Positions 7,119 through 17,098 of a stretch of DNA of 64,000 nucleotides are shown here, in pieces. Source of the DNA: an uncultured bacterium (GTDB taxonomy: Bacteria; Krumholzibacteriota; Krumholzibacteriia; LZORAL124-64-63); the NCBI GenBank assembly GCA_903912525.1, contig CAIWHK010000009.1, positions 1 through 64,000 of the forward strand, given 5' to 3'. The position numbers and the translations under genes are program-made. Within the stretch, counting starts at the first letter, position 1; each line of letters starts with the position of its first letter. The notes under the pieces are model-generated. The model ran no database searches, was not told the DNA's origin, and saw only the letters and a program-made list of their open reading frames with translations.

Positions 7119-9569
7119 ATGAAGACCGATGCGATCGCCATTCCCGCCGATTGGCCGGACGACTGGCAGCGCGCCGCGAAGTCCGGCGCCTGCCTGCATT
7201 GCGGCAACCGGCTCGGCCGCTACTGGAAACCGGGCGACGGTCCGTTCTGCTGCCACGGCTGCCATGCCGTGTGGGACCTGATCCACGATGCCCGCCTCGA
7301 GCGCTTCTACAACCTGAAGCCCTCGACCACCGCGCCGGCCGCGACGCTGCGCCCGGACAGCTTCGCCTGGCTGGACCGCATGCTGGCCGAACGCGCGGTC
7401 ACCGCGCCCGGCGATCCCGTCCTGCGCCTGGACCTGGACATCCAGGGCGTGCATTGCGCCGCGTGCGTCTGGCTGATCGAGGAGCTGTTTCGCCGGCAGG
7501 CGGCCGGCGTGTCGGTGCGCCTGAACCCGGCGCTGGGCAAGGTCGAGATGGTGTGGGACGCCGGCCGCGGCGACCTGAAGGCCTTCCTGGGCGAGGTCGA
7601 ACGCTTCGGCTACCGCCTGGGGCCGGCGCGCAAGGGCGTGCAGCACCACTCGCGCGCGCTGGTCATGCGCATGGCCGTCGCGATCGCGATGGCGATGAAC
7701 GTGATGCTGTTCAGCGTCAGCGTGTACTTCGGGCTGGGCGACGGGATGCTCTACCGCTTCTTCGGCTGGCTCAGCTTCGGGATGTCGACCATCTCGCTCA
7801 TCGCCGGCGGCGGCGTGTTCTACCGCGGCGCCGTCGCGGGCCTGCGGCGCGGCGTGCTGCACCTGGACGTGCCCATCGCGCTGGGGATGACGCTGGCTTA
7901 CGCCGGCTCGGTGTACGCATGGCTCGTCGGCGGCATGGAAGCCACCTACTTCGACAGCCTGTGCGCGTTCATCGCGCTGATGCTGGTCGGGCGCTGGGCG
8001 CAGGAGCATATCCTCGAGCGCAACCGCAACTCGCTGCTCGAATCGAGCGGCGCCGAAAACCTGACCGTCAAGCGCGTGCGCGGCGGCAGCCTCGAGGCCG
8101 TGGGCGCGGCGGAGATCCTCCTGGGCGACGAACTGTGGGTCGCGCCGGGCGACCTGCTGCCGGTGCGCGGCCTGCTGCTGCGGCGCCCGACAGAGGCGGC
8201 GCTGGACTGGATCACCGGCGAGTCGGGCCAGGTGGCGTTCCAGCCGGGCGAGGCGATTCCCGCCGGCGCCTTCAACGCATCGGCACAGGGCTTCGCCGTC
8301 GCCGCGGCCGAGGACTTCGGCGACAGCCGCCTGAACGACCTGCTGCGCACGACGTCGATTGCCGACGAGCAGTTCCGCCCGCAGTGGTGGCACCGCATCG
8401 CGGGCTGGTACGTGCTGGCGGTGCTCGTGGCCGCGACGGGCGGCTTTTTGCTCTGGGTGGGCCGCGACCTGGCCCGTGCTGTCGAGGTGACGATCGCCAT
8501 CCTCGTCGTCACGTGCCCCTGCGCGCTGGGCCTGGCGACGCCGCTGGCCGAGGAACTGACACACCACCGGCTGCGGCGCGCGGGCGTGTTCATCCGCAAG
8601 GCGTCGTTCCTCGAGAAGGCACTGGCGGTACGGCGCGTGCTTCTGGACAAGACCGGCACGCTGACGCTGGGGCGCCTGGTGCTGGGCCCGGAGGGCGATG
8701 CCACCCTGGCTGCGCTGTCGTCGCGCGAGCGCGCCGTGCTGCGGCACATGACCGCGCGCAGCAACCACCCGGTCAGCGCCTGCGTGGCCGCGGCGTTGGG
8801 AGCGGTGCGGGAAGGCGAGGTGCCGGTCGATGACGACGGCGCCGACGACCTGCGCGAGCTGCCGGGACGTGGCCTCGAACTGGAACTGCCGGACGGCGTG
8901 TGGCGGCTGGGCCGGGCGACATTCGCGCGCGGCGATGCCGATGCCGCGCCGGGCCTGGAAGCGGGCGCCGGCGGCGAGACCCTGTTCACCCGCGACGGCG
9001 CCGCGCTGGCGCACCTGCTCCCGGCCGAGGAGTTCAAGGCCGACGCGGCCGGCGAGATCGCCGCCCTGCGGCGAGCCGGCTACGAACTGCACCTCCTGAG
9101 CGGCGATGCGCAGGCCAAGGTGGACCGGGCCGCACTGGCCCTGGGCCTGCCTGCCGAGCGCGCCGAGGGCGACCTGGACCCTGAGGCCAAGGCGGCGCGC
9201 GTGCGCGCCCTGGACCAGCACGACACCTTGATGGTGGGCGACGGCCTGAATGATTCGCCGAGCTTCGCCGCCGCCTGGTGCGCGGCCACTCCCGCAGTGG
9301 ACCGGCCGGTGCTGCCCGGCAAGGCCGACTTCTATTTCCTCGGCGACGGCATCGCCGCCATCGGCCGCTCGCTGTGGGAAGCGCGTCGCCTGCGGCGCAT
9401 CGTCCGCGGCAATCTCGTGATCGCGATCGCCTACAACGTGGTGGCGGTCGGTTGCTGCGCGGCCGGACTGGTCACGCCGGTCGCCGCCGCCATCTTCATG
9501 CCGGCCAGTTCGGTCGCCGTCGTGACGCTGACCGCAGTACGGGTTTCGAGAGGCAAATCATGGATGTGA
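7119..9569 (+). CDS. ccoI: CcoI/FixI-type copper-exporting P1B ATPase
   Basis: The 816-residue ATPase is of the kind that supplies copper for cbb3 oxidase assembly. In order: an N-terminal cysteine-rich segment (CLHCGNRL and FCCHGCHAVW) typical of FixI-like pumps; a heavy-metal-associated domain with GVHCAACVW near residue 113; membrane helices; the actuator TGES; the ion-translocating CPC in TCPCALGLATP (near residue 466); the phosphorylated Asp in DKTGTL (near 510); the SNHPVS nucleotide-domain motif; and GDGLND (near 707). All key residues are present. It heads the cco gene set and is followed after 10 bp by ccoS. The hairpin CCGGAC/GTCCGG at 7041-7059 lies in its leader. Confidence 0.93.
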   Translation: MKTDAIAIPADWPDDWQRAAKSGACLHCGNRLGRYWKPGDGPFCCHGCHAVWDLIHDARLERFYNLKPSTTAPAATLRPDSFAWLDRMLAERAVTAPGDPVLRLDLDIQGVHCAACVWLIEELFRRQAAGVSVRLNPALGKVEMVWDAGRGDLKAFLGEVERFGYRLGPARKGVQHHSRALVMRMAVAIAMAMNVMLFSVSVYFGLGDGMLYRFFGWLSFGMSTISLIAGGGVFYRGAVAGLRRGVLHLDVPIALGMTLAYAGSVYAWLVGGMEATYFDSLCAFIALMLVGRWAQEHILERNRNSLLESSGAENLTVKRVRGGSLEAVGAAEILLGDELWVAPGDLLPVRGLLLRRPTEAALDWITGESGQVAFQPGEAIPAGAFNASAQGFAVAAAEDFGDSRLNDLLRTTSIADEQFRPQWWHRIAGWYVLAVLVAATGGFLLWVGRDLARAVEVTIAILVVTCPCALGLATPLAEELTHHRLRRAGVFIRKASFLEKALAVRRVLLDKTGTLTLGRLVLGPEGDATLAALSSRERAVLRHMTARSNHPVSACVAAALGAVREGEVPVDDDGADDLRELPGRGLELELPDGVWRLGRATFARGDADAAPGLEAGAGGETLFTRDGAALAHLLPAEEFKADAAGEIAALRRAGYELHLLSGDAQAKVDRAALALGLPAERAEGDLDPEAKAARVRALDQHDTLMVGDGLNDSPSFAAAWCAATPAVDRPVLPGKADFYFLGDGIAAIGRSLWEARRLRRIVRGNLVIAIAYNVVAVGCCAAGLVTPVAAAIFMPASSVAVVTLTAVRVSRGKSWM

Positions 9570-9579
9570 GGAGGAACGC

Positions 9580-9825
9580 ATGGACGTGATCGTGGCCATG
9601 GTCTTCTTCAGTCTCGCCTTGGTGATAGCGGGACTCATTTTCTTTTTCAATAGGCTGCGCGGCGGTGACTTCGATCACGGCGAGCGACTGTCCCTGTTGC
9701 CGCTCGCCGACGACGACGGCGCGACAAACGAGACAAAACAAGTTGACCCTCGGAACAGGGATGACAAATTGGACCGACTGGGTTCCAATGACGCGGATGA
9801 GTTGCGCACGCCGCCGCCGGCGTAG
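9580..9825 (+). CDS. ccoS: CcoS-like cbb3 oxidase maturation protein
   Basis: An 81-residue protein with one N-terminal membrane helix (VIVAMVFFSLALVIAGLIFFF) followed by the RGGDFDHGERLSLLPLADDD segment. This corresponds to the SGQFDD...D region that marks CcoS/FixS. CcoS is needed to load haem and copper into CcoN. The polar tail of about 30 residues is longer than in proteobacterial CcoS. A strong GAGGAGG site overlaps the end of ccoI, suggesting translational coupling. The next gene is the oxidase itself. Confidence 0.8.
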   Translation: MDVIVAMVFFSLALVIAGLIFFFNRLRGGDFDHGERLSLLPLADDDGATNETKQVDPRNRDDKLDRLGSNDADELRTPPPA

Positions 9826-9903
9826 GTCCTTGCCCGCGCACATGCTGCGAGGCACAACGTCGGCGCCGGACAGCCGGACGAGCAAAGGAGGAAGGTGCTC
9901 CCC

Positions 9904-12384
9904 ATGGACACCACGAACACGCAGATGAAGACGGTTGTCTACGACGATGCCGTCGTACGAGCCTTCTCGATCGTTACGGTGCTCTGGGGCGTCGTCGCGT
10001 TCCTGTTGGGCGTGATCGTCGCCGCGCAGTTGTCGTTCTGGCAGGCCAACTTCGGGCTGGAGTGGCTCAGTTTCGGGCGCCTGCGCCCGCTGCACACGAA
10101 CGCCGCCATCTTCGCCTTTGTCGGCAACGGCATCTTCGCGGGCATCTACTACTCGTCGCAGCGACTCCTGAAGACGCGCATGGCCAACGACATGCTCAGC
10201 TGGGCCCACTTCTGGGGCTGGCAGATCATCATCGTCTGCGCCGCGCTCTCGTATCCGCTGGGACTGACGCAGGGCAAGGAGTACGCCGAGCTGATCTGGC
10301 CCATCGACCTGATGGTCGTCGTGGTCTGGGTCATCTTCGGGGCGAACTTCTTCTGGACCCTGGCGAAGCGCAACGAGAAGAACCTCTACGTGGCGATCTG
10401 GTTCTACATCTCGTGCATCGTCACGATCGCGGTGCTGTACATCGTCAACAACCTGGCGCTGCCGACCAGCCTGACGCACAGCTACCCGATCTTCGGCGGC
10501 GTGCAGGACGCGCTGGTCCAGTGGTGGTACGGGCACAACGCGGTGGCGTTCTTCCTGACCACGCCGCCCCTGGGCCTGATGTACTACTTCATGGTGAAGG
10601 CGGCCGACCGCCCGGTGTACTCGTACCGGCTGTCGGTGGTGCACTTCTGGTCGCTGGTCTTCCTGTATATCTGGGCCGGCCCGCACCACCTGCTGTACAC
10701 GGCGCTGCCCGACTGGGCGCAGACCCTGGGCATGCTGTTCTCGATCATGCTGTGGGCGCCGTCGTGGGGCGGCATGCTCAACGGCCTGCTGACGCTGCGC
10801 GGCGCCTGGGACAAGCTGCGCACCGACCCGGTCATCAAGTTCTTCGTCGTGGCCGTCACGTTCTACGGCATGGCCACGTTCGAGGGCCCGCTGCTGTCGA
10901 TCAAGAGCGTCAACGCACTGGGCCACTACACGGACTGGATCATCGGCCACGTACACGGCGGCGCGCTCGGCTGGAACGCGTTCCTGACGTTCGGCCTGCT
11001 GTACTGGCTGTTCCCGCGCCTGTGGGGCACGAAGCTGTACAGCACCAAGATGGCCGAACTGCACTTCTGGATCGGCACCATCGGCATCCTGATGTACGTC
11101 GTGTCGATGTGGGTCAGCGGCGTCAGCCAGGGCCTGTTCTGGCGCGCCCTGGACGCCGAGGGCTTCCTGAAGTACCCGGACTTCATCGAGGGGCTGTCCA
11201 ACAGCATCCCGATGTACCACACGCGACTGCTCGGCGGCGTCCTGTTCCTGGGCGGCTCGCTGCTGATGGTCTGGAACCTGGTCATGACCGCGCGCGCGGG
11301 CAAGCCCGTCACGGTCAGCGTGCAGGTCCCGGCGCAACGCCCGGCCGGCGACAAGGCAAGCGCGTGGCAGCTGCTGACCAGCGCTCCCATGCTGTTCATG
11401 ATCGGCCTGATCCTGCTGGCGGTGTGGTTCGGCGCGGCGGGCAGCATGCTCAGCCCCGTCATCCTGGCCCTGCTCATCGTGCTGGGCATCGCCATGATCA
11501 TCTCGTACGGCGTGCACCAGAAGCGCTGGGGCCACTGGTACGGGTTGATCGAGCGCAATGCGCTGGTGTTCACGCTGCTGGCCCTGTTCGCGATCCTCGT
11601 CGGCGGCGCCGTCGAGATCATCCCGACGGTCATGGCCAGCAAGGATGTGCCGCTGCAGATCACCGACAAGATGATCGCCGCGGATCCGCTGCTGGCCGAG
11701 AAGGCGAAATGGGTGCAGAAGCCCTACAGCCCGCTCGAACTGGCCGGACGCGACATCTTCGTGAGCGAAGGCTGCTACAACTGCCACAGCCAGATGATCC
11801 GCCCGTTCCGCCACGAGGTGCTGCGCTACGGCGAGTACTCGCGGCTGGAAGAATCGCTGCTGGACCATCCGTTCCAGTGGGGCAGCAAGCGCACCGGGCC
11901 GGACCTGGCGCGTGAAGGCGGCAAGTACGACAACCTGTGGCACTACATGCACCTGAACAACCCGCGTTCGACGTCGCCGGCGTCCAACATGCCGGCGTAC
12001 GCGCACTTCAAGCGCAAGACGGTGAACGTGTCCGCGCTCCAGAAGCACCTGGCCGTTCAGAAGACCCTCGGCGTGCCGTACACGGACCAGGACCTGGCGC
12101 TGGCCGGGCAGCGGTACGCGAGCCAGGCGAAACTGATCGCCGACGACCTGGCCGCCAAGAGCGTGACGGTGGCGCCGAACAGCCAGATGGTCGCGATGAT
12201 CGCGTACCTGCAGCGGCTGGGGCGCGGCCCGCAGCCCGTGGTGCCGGTGGTAGCGGCCCCGACGCCGGCGGTGCAGGCTGTGCCTGCGACGCCGGCAACA
12301 ACGACGACCACCCCGGCGGCAACGCCGGTGACTGCTGCGCCGGCAACGGCAACGGCAGCCAAGCCCGCGCCGACCGGTCACTGA
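9904..12384 (+). CDS. ccoNO: Fused CcoN-CcoO subunit I/II of cbb3-type cytochrome c oxidase
   Basis: An 826-residue fusion. Residues to about 480 are CcoN, the catalytic haem-copper subunit with about twelve helices. Ligand histidines are visible in [20 protein letters not shown], the CuB pair [11 protein letters not shown], and [12 protein letters not shown]. After a linker and two or three further helices comes CcoO, a periplasmic monohaem cytochrome with [14 protein letters not shown] and a methionine ligand region (NMPAYAHF). A Pro/Ala/Thr-rich tail of about 50 residues closes it. Reduces O2 to water with high affinity. The ATG at 9904 is chosen; a GTG at 9895 is nearer to the AAAGGAGG site, so the start is uncertain by three codons. 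Confidence 0.95.
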   Translation: MDTTNTQMKTVVYDDAVVRAFSIVTVLWGVVAFLLGVIVAAQLSFWQANFGLEWLSFGRLRPLHTNAAIFAFVGNGIFAGIYYSSQRLLKTRMANDMLSWAHFWGWQIIIVCAALSYPLGLTQGKEYAELIWPIDLMVVVVWVIFGANFFWTLAKRNEKNLYVAIWFYISCIVTIAVLYIVNNLALPTSLTHSYPIFGGVQDALVQWWYGHNAVAFFLTTPPLGLMYYFMVKAADRPVYSYRLSVVHFWSLVFLYIWAGPHHLLYTALPDWAQTLGMLFSIMLWAPSWGGMLNGLLTLRGAWDKLRTDPVIKFFVVAVTFYGMATFEGPLLSIKSVNALGHYTDWIIGHVHGGALGWNAFLTFGLLYWLFPRLWGTKLYSTKMAELHFWIGTIGILMYVVSMWVSGVSQGLFWRALDAEGFLKYPDFIEGLSNSIPMYHTRLLGGVLFLGGSLLMVWNLVMTARAGKPVTVSVQVPAQRPAGDKASAWQLLTSAPMLFMIGLILLAVWFGAAGSMLSPVILALLIVLGIAMIISYGVHQKRWGHWYGLIERNALVFTLLALFAILVGGAVEIIPTVMASKDVPLQITDKMIAADPLLAEKAKWVQKPYSPLELAGRDIFVSEGCYNCHSQMIRPFRHEVLRYGEYSRLEESLLDHPFQWGSKRTGPDLAREGGKYDNLWHYMHLNNPRSTSPASNMPAYAHFKRKTVNVSALQKHLAVQKTLGVPYTDQDLALAGQRYASQAKLIADDLAAKSVTVAPNSQMVAMIAYLQRLGRGPQPVVPVVAAPTPAVQAVPATPATTTTTPAATPVTAAPATATAAKPAPTGH

Positions 12385-12409
12385 CCTGCAGGCGGGCAGG
12401 AGTAAGGGA

Positions 12410-12628
12410 ATGTTCCAGGAGTTCTTTTCGCGCAGCTCGCATCTGATATGGCCCGTCCTGGGCCTGTTGCTGAGCGTGGCGTTCTTCATCGGCGTGCTGG
12501 CCTATGTCTTCCTGGGCCTGCGCGACCGTGGGCACATCAGCCAGTTGGCGGCGCTGCCGTTCGATACCGAGGAAACGATTGAGGGCCCCGCCGTCGTGAA
12601 GGCGGGGCAAATCGGGAGGGCCAGTTAG
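12410..12628 (+). CDS. ccoQ: CcoQ/FixQ-like small cbb3 oxidase subunit
   Basis: The 72-residue protein has a single membrane helix (LIWPVLGLLLSVAFFIGVLAYVFLG) followed by LRDRGHISQLAALPFDTEE, which resembles the short charged tail of CcoQ. CcoQ stabilises the CcoP-CcoNO complex. Position between ccoNO and ccoP supports the call more than sequence does, since such small proteins diverge fast. Its TAG stop is immediately followed by the ATG of ccoP. Confidence 0.75.
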   Translation: MFQEFFSRSSHLIWPVLGLLLSVAFFIGVLAYVFLGLRDRGHISQLAALPFDTEETIEGPAVVKAGQIGRAS

Positions 12629-13222
12629 ATGAGCGAGAACCAGAACACCCGCGACAACCGGGCCGAGTATCGCCAGGACACGGTGATGGCCCACGAGTAC
12701 GACGGGATCAAGGAGTTCGACAACCGCCTGCCGAACTGGTGGATGTGGATCATGTGGGGCTCCATGATCTTCGCCCTGGGCTACTGGCTGGTGTTCCAGA
12801 CGCTGCACCTGAGGCCCGAGTCGCAGGAGCAGTTCGCGATCGCGCAGCAGAAGGCGCAGGAAGCACAGCTGGCCCGCGCCGCCGCGCAGGGCCTGGACAA
12901 CAACTTCCTGGTCATGATGAGCCAGACGGCGTCGAAGGTAGCCGAGGGTCGCGAGATCTTCGTGAAGCACTGCGTGGCCTGTCACCTCGACAAGGGCCAG
13001 GGCCTGGTCGGCCCGAACCTGACCGACGGTGTCTGGATCCACGGCTGCGAACCGATGCTGATGCTCAAGACCGTGACCGACGGCGTGCCGGCCAAGGGCA
13101 TGCCGGCGTGGCAGAACCAGCTGGGACCGACGCGCGTGCAGGCGGTGGTCTCGTACGTGATGACGCTGAAGAACACGAACGTGCCCGGCAAGGCCCCCGA
13201 GGGCCAGCCTTGCCAATTCTGA
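12629..13222 (+). CDS. ccoP: CcoP-like cytochrome c subunit of cbb3 oxidase, single haem
   Basis: The 197-residue protein begins with the typical cytoplasmic head (HEYDGIKEFDNRLPNWWMWIMWGSMIFALGYW), one membrane helix, then a periplasmic helix and one cytochrome c domain with CVACH (near residue 116) and a Met ligand in AKGMPAW. Usual CcoP has two haems and about 300 residues; only one CxxCH is present here, so the subunit lacks one cytochrome domain. It feeds electrons from soluble cytochrome c to CcoNO. It abuts ccoQ with no gap, and a strong terminator follows. Confidence 0.92.
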   Translation: MSENQNTRDNRAEYRQDTVMAHEYDGIKEFDNRLPNWWMWIMWGSMIFALGYWLVFQTLHLRPESQEQFAIAQQKAQEAQLARAAAQGLDNNFLVMMSQTASKVAEGREIFVKHCVACHLDKGQGLVGPNLTDGVWIHGCEPMLMLKTVTDGVPAKGMPAWQNQLGPTRVQAVVSYVMTLKNTNVPGKAPEGQPCQF

Positions 13223-13244
13223 GCGGACCTTTTCGGTTCGCCAC

Positions 13245-13284
13245 AAGGGCGGTCGCTTTTCGGCGGCCGCCCTTTTATTTTGCG
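13245..13284 (+). terminator. Intrinsic terminator of the ccoNOQP transcript
   Basis: AAGGGCGG (13245-13252) pairs with CCGCCCTT (13267-13274), with four more inner pairs (one T-G), followed by TTATTTTG. It separates the oxidase genes from ccoG. Confidence 0.8.
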
Positions 13285-13348
13285 CAAAAGGACACGGGGC
13301 GGCTGTGACATCCGGCAGCCAGGGAACCGCCCCGGGAAGGACGACACG

Positions 13349-14797
13349 ATGAGCGAACGGGAAGACAGCGAACAGGGCAGCGACGGCGGGACCGACATGA
13401 CCGCCGGGCGGCGTTCAGCCAAGCGCCAGCCTGACCTCGACACGGTCTATACGATCAACCCCGACGGCTCACGCAACGTCCTGAAGGTCGCCGATGTGCG
13501 GGGGCGCTGGACCGTCCGCAAGTACATCTTCTACTACGCCCTGATCGCCATCTACCTGGCCGCGCCGTGGATCACGATCGGCCGCCACCCGGCGGTGCTG
13601 ATCGACATCCCCGCGCGCTCGGCCTACCTGATGGGCGCCACGTTCACGAACCAGGACTTCCACCTGTTCTTCTTCGTGCTGATCGGCGCGGGCATCGGCC
13701 TGTTCGTGGCGACATCGCTGTTCGGGCGCGTCTGGTGCGGCTTTGCCTGCCCGCAGACCGTGTTCATGGAAGGCGTCTTCCGGCCCATCGAGCGCCTGCT
13801 GGAGGGTGACCGCATCGCCCGGATGAAGCGTGACAAGCAGGGCGGCGACGGCGCCGGCTCGGCCGCCCGCAAGGTGGCCAAGCACGCGATCTACATCTTC
13901 CTGAGCTGGAACTTCGCCATCGCCTTCATGTGCTACTTCATCCCGACACGGACGATGGCCACGCTGATCCCGTTCTTCGACGGCCACCTGACGTCGCTGA
14001 TCTGGTGCCTGTTCTGGACCGCCCTGCTGTACTTCGACTACAGCTGGTTCCGCGAGCAGACCTGCCTGATCATCTGCCCCTACGGCCGCCTGCAGTCGAC
14101 GCTGGTCGACTACGACACGATCATCATCGGCTACGACACCAAGCGTGGCGAGCCCCGGCACCACGGAGTGGGCACCGGCGGCGACTGCATCGACTGCCGT
14201 CGCTGCGTGGACGTCTGCCCCACGGGCATCGACATCCGCAACGGCCTGCAGATGGAGTGTATCGGCTGCACGAACTGCATCGACGCCTGCGACGAGATCA
14301 TGGACAAGATCGAACGACCGCGCGGGCTGGTGCGGTTCGACTCGTCGCGCGGCTTCGAGACCGGCAAGTCGCGCCTGCTGCGGCCGCGTTTCTTCGTCTA
14401 CGGCGTGATCATCGCGGTGCTGACCGCCCTGTTCATCATGCGCGCCACGGCGCGCGAGGAATTCCAGGTCACGGTGCTGCGGTCGCAGGGCCTGCCGTTC
14501 ACCATCGAGAACGGCACCATCCGCAACCTCTACACCTTGCACCTGCAGAACAAGACCGACATCGCGCGCGTGTTCAAGGTGGCCCCGGCCGCCGGCGCGC
14601 TGGCGGGCCGTGCCGGTGTTGAGTACATCATCCCCCAGGACCGGTTCGAGATCCCGGCGCTGGGCGACCGCCGACTGGCGGCATTCGTCTCGATGCCGAT
14701 GACCAGCTACAGCGAGTCGCAGCCCTTCGCGTTCACGATCACGGACTCGACGGGCGGCATCACGCAGGACATCAAGGTGACGTTCCTGGGACCCTGA
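13349..14797 (+). CDS. ccoG: CcoG (FixG/RdxA) polyferredoxin for cbb3 assembly
   Basis: A 482-residue membrane iron-sulfur protein. It has about five membrane helices, including the WCGFACPQTVFMEGVFRPIE and TCLIICPYGRLQ boxes of the FixG family, two [4Fe-4S] ferredoxin motifs (CIDCRRCVDVCP and CIGCTNCIDACD), a late helix, and a C-terminal immunoglobulin-like domain (from about 390). CcoG reduces Cu(II) to Cu(I) for delivery to the oxidase. The ATG at 13349 follows GGGAAGGA; the upstream frame is open but lacks such a site. The short CcoH-like gene follows after 22 bp. Confidence 0.94.
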   Translation: MSEREDSEQGSDGGTDMTAGRRSAKRQPDLDTVYTINPDGSRNVLKVADVRGRWTVRKYIFYYALIAIYLAAPWITIGRHPAVLIDIPARSAYLMGATFTNQDFHLFFFVLIGAGIGLFVATSLFGRVWCGFACPQTVFMEGVFRPIERLLEGDRIARMKRDKQGGDGAGSAARKVAKHAIYIFLSWNFAIAFMCYFIPTRTMATLIPFFDGHLTSLIWCLFWTALLYFDYSWFREQTCLIICPYGRLQSTLVDYDTIIIGYDTKRGEPRHHGVGTGGDCIDCRRCVDVCPTGIDIRNGLQMECIGCTNCIDACDEIMDKIERPRGLVRFDSSRGFETGKSRLLRPRFFVYGVIIAVLTALFIMRATAREEFQVTVLRSQGLPFTIENGTIRNLYTLHLQNKTDIARVFKVAPAAGALAGRAGVEYIIPQDRFEIPALGDRRLAAFVSMPMTSYSESQPFAFTITDSTGGITQDIKVTFLGP

Positions 14798-14819
14798 GCC
14801 CAGCGCACGAAGGACGGAT

Positions 14820-15017
14820 ATGCGGAAGTGGCTCTACGACAACCCGTGGATCTGGGTCGTGGTCTTCCTGGCGACGCTGATCGCCGGCAGCGTCGCGACG
14901 GTGATCATCGCCGAGATCAACAAGCCCGAGATCGTCCGGCCGAAGGAGCCGAAGCGCCCGCGCGCGGGCGGTCCCTCGACCCGGGCGCTCGCCCTGCCGC
15001 GGATCATCGTTTCCTGA
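14820..15017 (+). CDS. Short CcoH/FixH-like membrane protein
   Basis: The 65-residue protein starts KWLYDNPWIWVVVFLATLIAGSVATVIIAEI, which resembles the N-terminal Trp-rich membrane helix of FixH/CcoH, but the periplasmic domain of about 110 residues found in FixH is absent. Its position right after ccoG matches ccoH in other cco operons. It may be a reduced CcoH or an unrelated anchor peptide. GAAGGA lies nine bases before the ATG. There is no sign of a frameshifted continuation in the 160 bp downstream, which contain only a small CCCCCG/CGGGGG hairpin (15070-15085). Confidence 0.6.
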   Translation: MRKWLYDNPWIWVVVFLATLIAGSVATVIIAEINKPEIVRPKEPKRPRAGGPSTRALALPRIIVS

Positions 15018-15177
15018 AGGCGCGGTCGCCCCGCGCCCGCCCATTCCCCACCCCCCAGGCGTCCGCCGGCCCCCGTATCCGGGGGTCAAGTCGGGCGCTC
15101 CCCTGCCGAAACCCACTCATCGGGACGGATATTGTCCCAATGCCCTCGCCCGGGCCCAACTCCAGGAGCGCCCGCGC

Positions 15178-17097
15178 ATGTCCCTGGCCGTTGCCGACAG
15201 CGATGTGATCCTCGATGTCACCGGCAAGCCCGTCGGTATCGACGTCGCGATGTTTCTCAAGGCGCTCGACCGCCTGTTGACGGTCGGTGCCTACTATTCC
15301 AATTCGCATGAGCAGTACCACCGTGCCGCGGAGACCCAGTGCGCGGCGATGGTCGCGGCCATCCGGCCGAACCCGTCGCTGTCCATCGAGGTCGCCGCCG
15401 GCGGGCTGATCGTCGGCGGTTCGACGGTGGACCCGCACCTGCGGGTCGCGCGACAGGTGCACGACCTTCTCGTGTCGCTGAACGTGGCCTGCCTCGAAGT
15501 CTCGGTCCGGCTGACGCCCGCGGACCTGCGCCAGGCCATCGCTGCCCTCCAGGCGCACCGCCTGGAATTCGGCCATGCCCAGTCCTTCCGCGCCATCACC
15601 ATCGAGAACATGCCCGCGACCGTCAGCGTCTCGAGCCGCCGCGTCACGTCCATCGAGGACGATGACGAGACGTTCGACTCGCTGCTGGATTCCTGGAGCG
15701 AGGGCACCGGGCCGGCGGCCTTCGACTTCTCGGTGCAGGGCCCGGTGCGGGCCGACTTCCTGCGCGACCTGATGGCCGTGCTGCAGGAAGCATCCGACAA
15801 CATCAACGACGATGCGAGCGCCACCGATGCGGCCGCCGCCGGCGCGCACCGGCAGGCCGTGATCTCGCGCGAGGAGCTCGAGGCGATCCAGGACGGCGTG
15901 CAACGGCTGCTGCAGCGCGACCCCGACGCCAACGAGATCGCCAACCTGATGGCGCTGGCGCGACAGGCGCTCGAACTGAGCGGCGACCCGGAAAAGGCGC
16001 GCCTGGTCTTCGACCAGTTGCGCAAGAGGGTCGGCGACGAGGACGGGCCCGGGGCGCGGCTCCTGCGCGCCCGCGCGGACCATGTCTGGACCGTGGACGA
16101 GCTGGCTGGGCGCACCGCCGAACTGGCCGGCCGACCGACGACCCTGCCCGAACCGGTCGCTGCTGCCCGCCGCGACCAGCTGGCCATCGGCTTCCGGTTG
16201 CTGGCGGCCGGCGCCCGCGATCCCGGTTTCGAGGCGTCGCTGGCCGTGCTGCACAAGGCCTGCGGTTCTCGCGAGTTCGGCACCGCCGAGGCCGCTGTGT
16301 TCGCCTCCGCCATCGTCACGCTGGCGAACCTGGGACGTCGCGATGTGATCGACCGCGTCCTGCCCCGCCTTCTGCCCGAGATCCGCGCGACCCGCCCCGA
16401 CCTCCTGGCGCAGATCTGGTCCGGAGTCGATGCGAACCTGGCGCCGCCGGCGCTCGCGCTGCTGTGGCCCCACCTGGCCAACGACGTGTTCCTCGGCCTG
16501 GAGTCGGCGACGGAGTCTGTGCTGATCCGCTGCCTGCTGCTGGCCGGCGGGCTGGATATCGACACGGCGCTGGAGCAGCTGCCGCGGCTCGCGACATTGC
16601 CTGGCGCCGAGCGGCAGTCGCCGCCCGAACAGATCTTCATGGTCGCGCCCCTGCGCGCGCGCTGCCTGCATGCCGCGCTTTTGCGCACGGCGGCGGCCGA
16701 GCGCCACGCGCAACGCCTCTACCGCGAACTGCGGCGGCGACCTCCCGACGCCCTGACCGGCATCGTCACCGCCGCCGTCGAGGACGGCGAGGCGATCGAC
16801 AGCGAATTGCTGCAGGTGCTCGTGCGCGAGGGCGGCCACAAGACGTCTCCGCCGGCGCTGGTCGAACTGGCGACGGCGCTCCTGCTCGAGGCCATCCCGG
16901 CCCTTCACGTGAAACGCAGGCGCGAGGCGTGGCTGGCAGCTGCCATCACGTGGCTGGGCGCCACCTCTCCGGGCCGTTCGCGGGAACTGCTGCAGCGCAT
17001 CAGAACCGAGAAGAAGTGGCTGGTGCGGGCGGCCTGGCCTGACGCCTGCCGCGCGGCGGCGGACGCCGCCCTGGCCGCGAACGGGCAGGTTGGCTGA
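15178..17097 (+). CDS. Unknown helical protein coupled to an HD-GYP gene
   Basis: I do not recognise this 639-residue protein. It is soluble, Ala/Leu/Arg-rich, with an N-terminal alpha/beta part (about residues 1-240: SNSHEQYHRAAETQCAAM, then beta-rich text with VSVSSRRVTS) and a long helical remainder resembling HEAT/TPR-type solenoids. No catalytic motif, signal peptide or membrane helix is seen. The first part (LLTVGAYYSNSHEQYH, GGLIVGGSTVDPHL) is similar in style to the N-terminus of the next protein (MYFDTHPRV, GGRFVRNGHYLVGP), suggesting a shared sensory domain. It is separated by one base from the HD-GYP start and probably works with it. Confidence 0.75.
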   Translation: MSLAVADSDVILDVTGKPVGIDVAMFLKALDRLLTVGAYYSNSHEQYHRAAETQCAAMVAAIRPNPSLSIEVAAGGLIVGGSTVDPHLRVARQVHDLLVSLNVACLEVSVRLTPADLRQAIAALQAHRLEFGHAQSFRAITIENMPATVSVSSRRVTSIEDDDETFDSLLDSWSEGTGPAAFDFSVQGPVRADFLRDLMAVLQEASDNINDDASATDAAAAGAHRQAVISREELEAIQDGVQRLLQRDPDANEIANLMALARQALELSGDPEKARLVFDQLRKRVGDEDGPGARLLRARADHVWTVDELAGRTAELAGRPTTLPEPVAAARRDQLAIGFRLLAAGARDPGFEASLAVLHKACGSREFGTAEAAVFASAIVTLANLGRRDVIDRVLPRLLPEIRATRPDLLAQIWSGVDANLAPPALALLWPHLANDVFLGLESATESVLIRCLLLAGGLDIDTALEQLPRLATLPGAERQSPPEQIFMVAPLRARCLHAALLRTAAAERHAQRLYRELRRRPPDALTGIVTAAVEDGEAIDSELLQVLVREGGHKTSPPALVELATALLLEAIPALHVKRRREAWLAAAITWLGATSPGRSRELLQRIRTEKKWLVRAAWPDACRAAADAALAANGQVG

Positions 17098-17098
17098 C

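Noticed and set aside
9496-12489. A 997-codon minus-strand ORF opposite ccoS-ccoNO, and similar long antisense ORFs (for example 6765-9221, 58228-62256, 39300-42236)
   Set aside because: They lie opposite well-supported genes, are rich in Arg/His/Gln, and have no family likeness. They are the expected result of high GC at third codon positions.
14820-15177. Frameshifted full-length ccoH
   Set aside because: The 160 bp after the short gene, read in all frames, show no text resembling the FixH periplasmic domain, so a real truncation is more likely.
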